Source of the DNA: Gemmatimonadota bacterium
Lineage (GTDB): Bacteria > Gemmatimonadota > Gemmatimonadetes > Longimicrobiales > Gaopeijiaceae
Length of the DNA: 7,851 nucleotides
Direction of reading: 5' to 3'
Assembly: GCA_002731735.1 (NCBI GenBank)
Contig: PCCM01000140.1
Location: forward strand, 1 to 7,851
Part shown: positions 5,420-7,851 of the stretch, piece after piece
Position numbering within the stretch: position 1 is the stretch's first letter
How the letters are laid out: each line of letters begins with the position of its first letter
Made by a program: the position numbers and the translations under genes
The notes under the pieces: model-generated
What the model saw: the letters and a program-made list of their open reading frames with translations, nothing else
Databases searched by the model: none
What the model was told of the DNA's origin: nothing

Positions 5420-5679
5420 AGGAAAACCTCGCGGAAGTCTGGGCCAAGTTGCGCCAAGAGCACGACGAGCTACGGGTGAAGATGCATCTGGGTACCATGG
5501 AGGCGAAGGAAGAATGGGACGAATTGGAGAAGAAATGGCAGCGCTTCGAATCCAAAGCGGCTGAAGCAAAGGATCAAGTCGTCGAGACGTCGCGTGAGGT
5601 TAGCGAGGGTGTCGAGCTCATCGCGAAGGAGCTCGGGGCTGCGTACCACCGCATCCGGGACGGGCTCCGCGAGAGCTGA
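5416..5679 (+). CDS. Small highly charged coiled-coil protein translationally coupled to the synthase
   Basis: An 87-aa protein I do not recognise. Its ATG overlaps the synthase TGA (ATGA at 5416-5419), a standard arrangement for translational coupling. The sequence is almost wholly helical and charged: KLRQEHDELRVKMHL, MEAKEEWDELEKKWQRFESK and AAEAKDQVVETSREVSEGVE, with heptad-like spacing of Leu, Val, Trp and Ala, and an amphipathic end (LIAKELGAAYHRIRDGL). There is no signal peptide, membrane segment or cysteine, so it is probably cytoplasmic and oligomeric. Being next to an allosteric enzyme suggests a partner or regulator, but it could also be a passenger stress or envelope helper. A probable terminator follows at 5725. 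High confidence as a gene; function unknown. Confidence 0.8.
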   Translation: MKENLAEVWAKLRQEHDELRVKMHLGTMEAKEEWDELEKKWQRFESKAAEAKDQVVETSREVSEGVELIAKELGAAYHRIRDGLRES

Positions 5680-5724
5680 CGACCTGCCACTCCAAGCCAT
5701 CGCTGGGTCGTGGTACGCCAGCAC

Positions 5725-5750
5725 GCGAGCCCGGACACGGGCGCTTGTTT
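5725..5750 (+). terminator. Probable rho-independent terminator after the synthase/coiled-coil pair
   Basis: GCCCG (5729-5733) and CGGGC (5738-5742) form a perfect stem around the 4-nt loop GACA. It is extended by GC/GC (5725-5726 with 5743-5744) across a 2-nt bulge, and is followed by TTGTTT (5745-5750). The stem is short and the T-tract interrupted, so this is moderate evidence. It lies 45 nt beyond the coiled-coil stop, just before the promoter of the next operon. Confidence 0.5.
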
Positions 5751-5778
5751 GCACATAGGGGGTGCCGTGTTATATGAT
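5749..5778 (+). promoter_or_regulatory. Candidate sigma70-type promoter for the lipoprotein/ABC operon
   Basis: TTGCAC (5749-5754) and TATGAT (5773-5778) are separated by 18 bases inside the most AT-rich stretch of the window (TTATATGATTTAAA). The -10 box is strong; the -35 matches only TTG of the consensus. TATATG at 5771 with a 16-nt spacer is an alternative. Transcription would start near 5785, giving a leader of about 95 nt before the lipoprotein ATG. Confidence 0.5.
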
Positions 5779-5868
5779 TTAAACGCCTGCAGAGTAGGCA
5801 GTATGTCAAAGAGAGTTCAGTGTTTGCCGGGACCGAATCCTTGGTGACTCAAGGGCGGCGTTGCCGTC

Positions 5869-5873
5869 GGAGG
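5869..5873 (+). promoter_or_regulatory. Ribosome binding site GGAGG for the lipoprotein
   Basis: GGAGG lies 6 nt upstream of ATG 5880. It decides this start over the in-frame GTG at 5820, which would place 20 charged residues before the signal peptide. Confidence 0.8.
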
Positions 5874-5879
5874 TGCCCC

Positions 5880-6503
5880 ATGTCCAGACGATTGAGCCAC
5901 TTGCTTGTTCCTTGCGCTGTATTCCTCGCGGCGTGCGCGGATAGTGTCATATCGCCAGAATCGGAAAATGAGCTCACGCAGGACGACGCTCAGTTTGTCG
6001 CCGAGATGATCGACGCCACGGCCGCTGGCCTGCTCAACGACTTCTTCGACTCCAGCCAGTCCGACCCGGCGGCGGGCGCGTTGTTGGACCACCAGCCCGT
6101 TGTCTGGACAAAAACCTTCGAGCGCAGCCGTTCGTGCCATGACGGAGGCACTCTGACGGTCGCCGGGACCAGCACGAGTACTTGGGACGGTGACGCCGTG
6201 ACCTACGACGTCGAGAGTACTGGGACGAAGACCCGCGTCGCCTGTGCGCACACACGAGATGGCGTACTCATCACGCTGACCGGCAACGCCGTCTGGACGC
6301 ACGAGCGTCACTTCGCCAACCATGCCCCGACCGGATTCCGGATCACGACGTACCTCGGCGGCTTCGACTGGACGAAAAGCACCGGCAAGAGCGGCAGCTG
6401 CTTCTACGAGCTGACCAGAACCATCGACACCGCCGAAAACACGCGGAGCCTCACCGGCACGTTATGTGGAGACGTGGTCGACCGCACGGAGACTTGGCGC
6501 TAG
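5880..6503 (+). CDS. Uncharacterised outer-envelope lipoprotein with four conserved-looking cysteines
   Basis: A 207-aa lipoprotein precursor. The signal MSRRLSHLLVPCAVFLAAC ends in lipobox LAAC, with lipidated Cys19 followed by Ala-Asp, so an outer-membrane destination is likely in a didermic cell. The start is fixed by GGAGG 6 nt upstream. After an acidic linker (about 20-70) comes a domain of alternating Thr, Ser, Gly and aromatic residues that reads as beta-strands: VVWTKTFERSRSC, GGTLTVAGTSTSTWDG, GVLITLTGNAVW, GGFDWTKSTGKSGSC and RSLTGTLCG. Cysteines 86, 122, 174 and 196 could form two disulfides. I associate similar short lipoproteins with Gemmatimonadota, but know no function. It is first in a probable operon with the ABC exporter, whose ATPase reading frame overlaps its 3' end; it could be an accessory factor, or the shared operon may be incidental. 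Confidence 0.85.
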   Translation: MSRRLSHLLVPCAVFLAACADSVISPESENELTQDDAQFVAEMIDATAAGLLNDFFDSSQSDPAAGALLDHQPVVWTKTFERSRSCHDGGTLTVAGTSTSTWDGDAVTYDVESTGTKTRVACAHTRDGVLITLTGNAVWTHERHFANHAPTGFRITTYLGGFDWTKSTGKSGSCFYELTRTIDTAENTRSLTGTLCGDVVDRTETWR

Positions 6504-7429
6504 GGGAGATCCTGCCTCCCCATGTCATATCGGTTTCCCACCTGGGAAAGAGCTACGGGTCCACCGTTGCCGTGGACGATGTCAGCCTCGAAATCCAAAC
6601 GGGTGAGATTTTTGGCCTGATCGGTCCGAACGGCGCGGGAAAGACTACCACGATGGAGTGCGTGGCAGGCCTACGGAAGTCGGACCAGGGAACGATCTCC
6701 GTACTTGGCCTCGATCCGCGACGAGACGCCTCCGCCCTTCAACAGCGGATCGGGGTCCAGCATCAAGAGGCGCAACTCCAGAAACGGATCAAAGTCTGGG
6801 AGGCCGTTGATCTGTGGTCCACTCTTTACCCACGGGTGGTCGACACCCAAGAGCTTCTGGATCGGCTCGGTCTCGAAGCCAAGCGCAACGCGAAGTTCAT
6901 GACACTCTCAGGAGGCCAGAAACAGAGACTTTTTATTGCGTTGGCCATGATCCATGATCCCGAGGTACTCTTCCTCGACGAGCTGACCACGGGACTCGAT
7001 CCGCAAGCTCGTCACGCGATCTGGGGGTTGGTCAGGGGCATCAGGGAACGCGGTAAAACGGTTTTCCTGACCACCCATCTGATGGAGGAAGCGGAGCGCC
7101 TTTGCGACCGCGTCGCGATCATCGACCACGGTCGGCTGGTCGAGGTGGGCACCCCGGCGGCGCTGGTCGCGAAGTACTGTCCGGAGCGGAGTGTGGTGTT
7201 CACGAGCGAAGGGACCGACGCGGCCCAGCGATTGGCCGCGGTGCTCAGCGTGCAGTCGGCGGAGAGCGAAGGATACACGCACACGCTTCGCGGCGAGGGT
7301 GACGACTTCGTGACTCAAGTCATCCACGTCATTGCTCGCGAGGGCATACAGGTCAAAGGGTTCCGTACCGAGGTCCCGACTCTCGAAGCTGTTTTCCTGA
7401 AGCTTACTGGCCACGGCGTGAGGGACTGA
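6464..7429 (+). CDS. ABC-2 type (DrrA-like) exporter ATP-binding protein; start uncertain
   Basis: A 321-aa ATPase from ATG 6464. Motifs (numbered from that start) are Walker A GPNGAGKTT (54-62), Q-loop Gln101 in GVQHQE, signature LSGGQKQR (148-155), Walker B VLFLDE (168-173) with D-loop GLDP, and switch His205 in TTHLMEE. The segment VLGLDPRRDASALQQRIGV and the C-terminal 80 residues ending LEAVFLKLTG fit the DrrA/NatA-like exporter subfamily. It energises the permease encoded 3 nt downstream. The true start is unclear. The domain begins at VISVSHLGKSYG (codons 6524 on), but the frame has no ATG there. ATG 6464 overlaps the lipoprotein by 40 nt without a ribosome site; TTG 6494 is the other choice. 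An out-of-frame ATG at 6522 would give a textbook N-terminus if one base were present after it. Function confident; substrate unknown. Confidence 0.9.
   Translation: MWRRGRPHGDLALGEILPPHVISVSHLGKSYGSTVAVDDVSLEIQTGEIFGLIGPNGAGKTTTMECVAGLRKSDQGTISVLGLDPRRDASALQQRIGVQHQEAQLQKRIKVWEAVDLWSTLYPRVVDTQELLDRLGLEAKRNAKFMTLSGGQKQRLFIALAMIHDPEVLFLDELTTGLDPQARHAIWGLVRGIRERGKTVFLTTHLMEEAERLCDRVAIIDHGRLVEVGTPAALVAKYCPERSVVFTSEGTDAAQRLAAVLSVQSAESEGYTHTLRGEGDDFVTQVIHVIAREGIQVKGFRTEVPTLEAVFLKLTGHGVRD
6503..6521 (+). repeat. 6-bp GC-rich inverted repeat pairing a Shine-Dalgarno-like site with the bases before ATG 6522
   Basis: GGGGAG (6503-6508) and CTCCCC (6516-6521) are exact complements around the 7-nt loop ATCCTGC. 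The left arm starts on the last base of the lipoprotein stop and looks like a ribosome site; the right arm abuts ATG 6522. The hairpin could hide the ribosome site between lipoprotein and ATPase. No T-tract follows, so it is not a typical terminator. Confidence 0.5.
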
Positions 7430-7432
7430 CCG

Positions 7433-7851
7433 ATGCTGAACGGGTTCTGGAAGCTCACGTGGGTAGAGGCCAAGGTTTTCATGAGGGAGCCGATGGGATT
7501 CGTGATCCCCCTGGCCCTTCCGGTGATCCTCTTCGTCCTTCTGGGGCGGTCCCTGAGCTTCGGCGAGCTGGAGACCACCGCGGCGGTTGAGACTCCGTTC
7601 AACCTGCCGATCCTGTTCGCGCTCCTCATCGCCCTTCAGGCAGTGGTCTCGCTCGTCGTGATCATCTCGATCTACAGGGAAGGCGGGATCCTCAAGCGCC
7701 TCCGGGCCACGCCGCTTTCCCCCGTAACCATCCTGAGCGCTCACGTGTTCGTCAAACTCGCCTTCACAGTTGCCAGTTTGGGGCTTCTGGTTTTGGCCGG
7801 GCGGCAGTTCTTCCCGGGTGCCATGGACGTGCCCATGGTCAGCTTCACGGC
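7433..7851 (+). CDS. ABC-2 type exporter permease, N-terminal part (3' end outside window)
   Basis: An open frame from ATG 7433 runs to the right edge without a stop, giving the first 139 residues of a membrane permease. It begins 3 nt after the ATPase TGA, with GAGGG about 8 nt upstream, so the two genes are one operon. A cytoplasmic start (KLTWVEAKVFMREP) is followed by a first membrane segment (about 21-38, MGFVIPLALPVILFVLLG), a second (about 57-80, NLPILFALLIALQAVVSLVV onward) and the start of a third (about 104-122). After the second comes YREGGILKRLRATPLSP (81-97), the coupling motif typical of ABC-2/DrrB-like permeases. Such permeases have about six membrane segments over 240-380 residues, so more than half is probably missing. 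The substrate could be a drug, lipid, polysaccharide or other molecule; nothing here decides it. Confidence 0.88.
   Translation, partial: MLNGFWKLTWVEAKVFMREPMGFVIPLALPVILFVLLGRSLSFGELETTAAVETPFNLPILFALLIALQAVVSLVVIISIYREGGILKRLRATPLSPVTILSAHVFVKLAFTVASLGLLVLAGRQFFPGAMDVPMVSFT

Noticed and set aside
5803..5847. 14-codon frame in the lipoprotein leader (possible leader peptide)
   Set aside because: Weak ribosome site, and no run of one amino acid or alternative hairpins to suggest attenuation.
6522..6560. ATG 6522 as the ABC ATPase start
   Set aside because: It is out of frame with the ATPase in this sequence; kept only as a possible one-base lesion.
6908..7744. 278-aa minus-strand ORF opposite the ABC genes
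   Set aside because: Charged, His/Asp/Arg-rich antisense translation; both ABC genes on the plus strand have clear motifs.
1..7851. CRISPR arrays, tRNA or rRNA genes, insertion sequences, toxin-antitoxin or phage genes
   Set aside because: No spaced repeat array, cloverleaf-like sequence, transposase motif or inverted terminal repeats were found on reading both strands.

Overview
The window is GC-rich bacterial DNA, densely packed and mostly plus-strand. Several points suggest a didermic, Gemmatimonadota-like bacterium: an RND-type periplasmic adaptor with a glycine/methionine-rich tail, a short lipoprotein of a style I associate with that phylum, Tat-type N-termini on Rossmann enzymes, and an amidase with a proline-rich periplasmic linker. 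This placement is recollection and inference; no marker gene is present, so it is tentative.

Layout. (1) 1-405: the 3' end of an RND/HlyD-family adaptor cut by the left edge. (2) 439-2051: two genes in tandem, a short-chain dehydrogenase/reductase (SDR) and an F420-reductase-like NADP-binding protein, both with twin-arginine N-termini. They are joined by three perfect 13-bp repeats that carry the SDR stop codon. (3) 2052-3838: a scarred region. A 22-codon fragment resembling a cytochrome P450 N-terminus (2072-2140) and an internally deleted PhoD-like phosphatase (3414-3795) flank an intact minus-strand N-acetylmuramoyl-L-alanine amidase (2150-3100). (4) 3839-5679: an isopropylmalate/homocitrate/citramalate-synthase family enzyme overlapping by ATGA a small, charged, helical protein of unknown function. 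A probable terminator and then a promoter follow. (5) 5880-7851: a lipoprotein, an ABC ATPase and an ABC-2 permease cut by the right edge, which look like one export operon.

How the genes may work together. The adaptor and the ABC pair belong to envelope transport. The amidase and lipoprotein are envelope proteins. The acyltransfer synthase is amino-acid biosynthesis, and its coupled small protein could be a partner or an unrelated passenger. The points most worth a second look are the SDR lacking the catalytic tyrosine beside a second exported-looking Rossmann protein, the three-frame stop repeat, the synthase/coiled-coil coupling, and the hairpin and displaced start of the ABC ATPase. I saw no CRISPR array, tRNA, rRNA, insertion sequence or obvious defence system.
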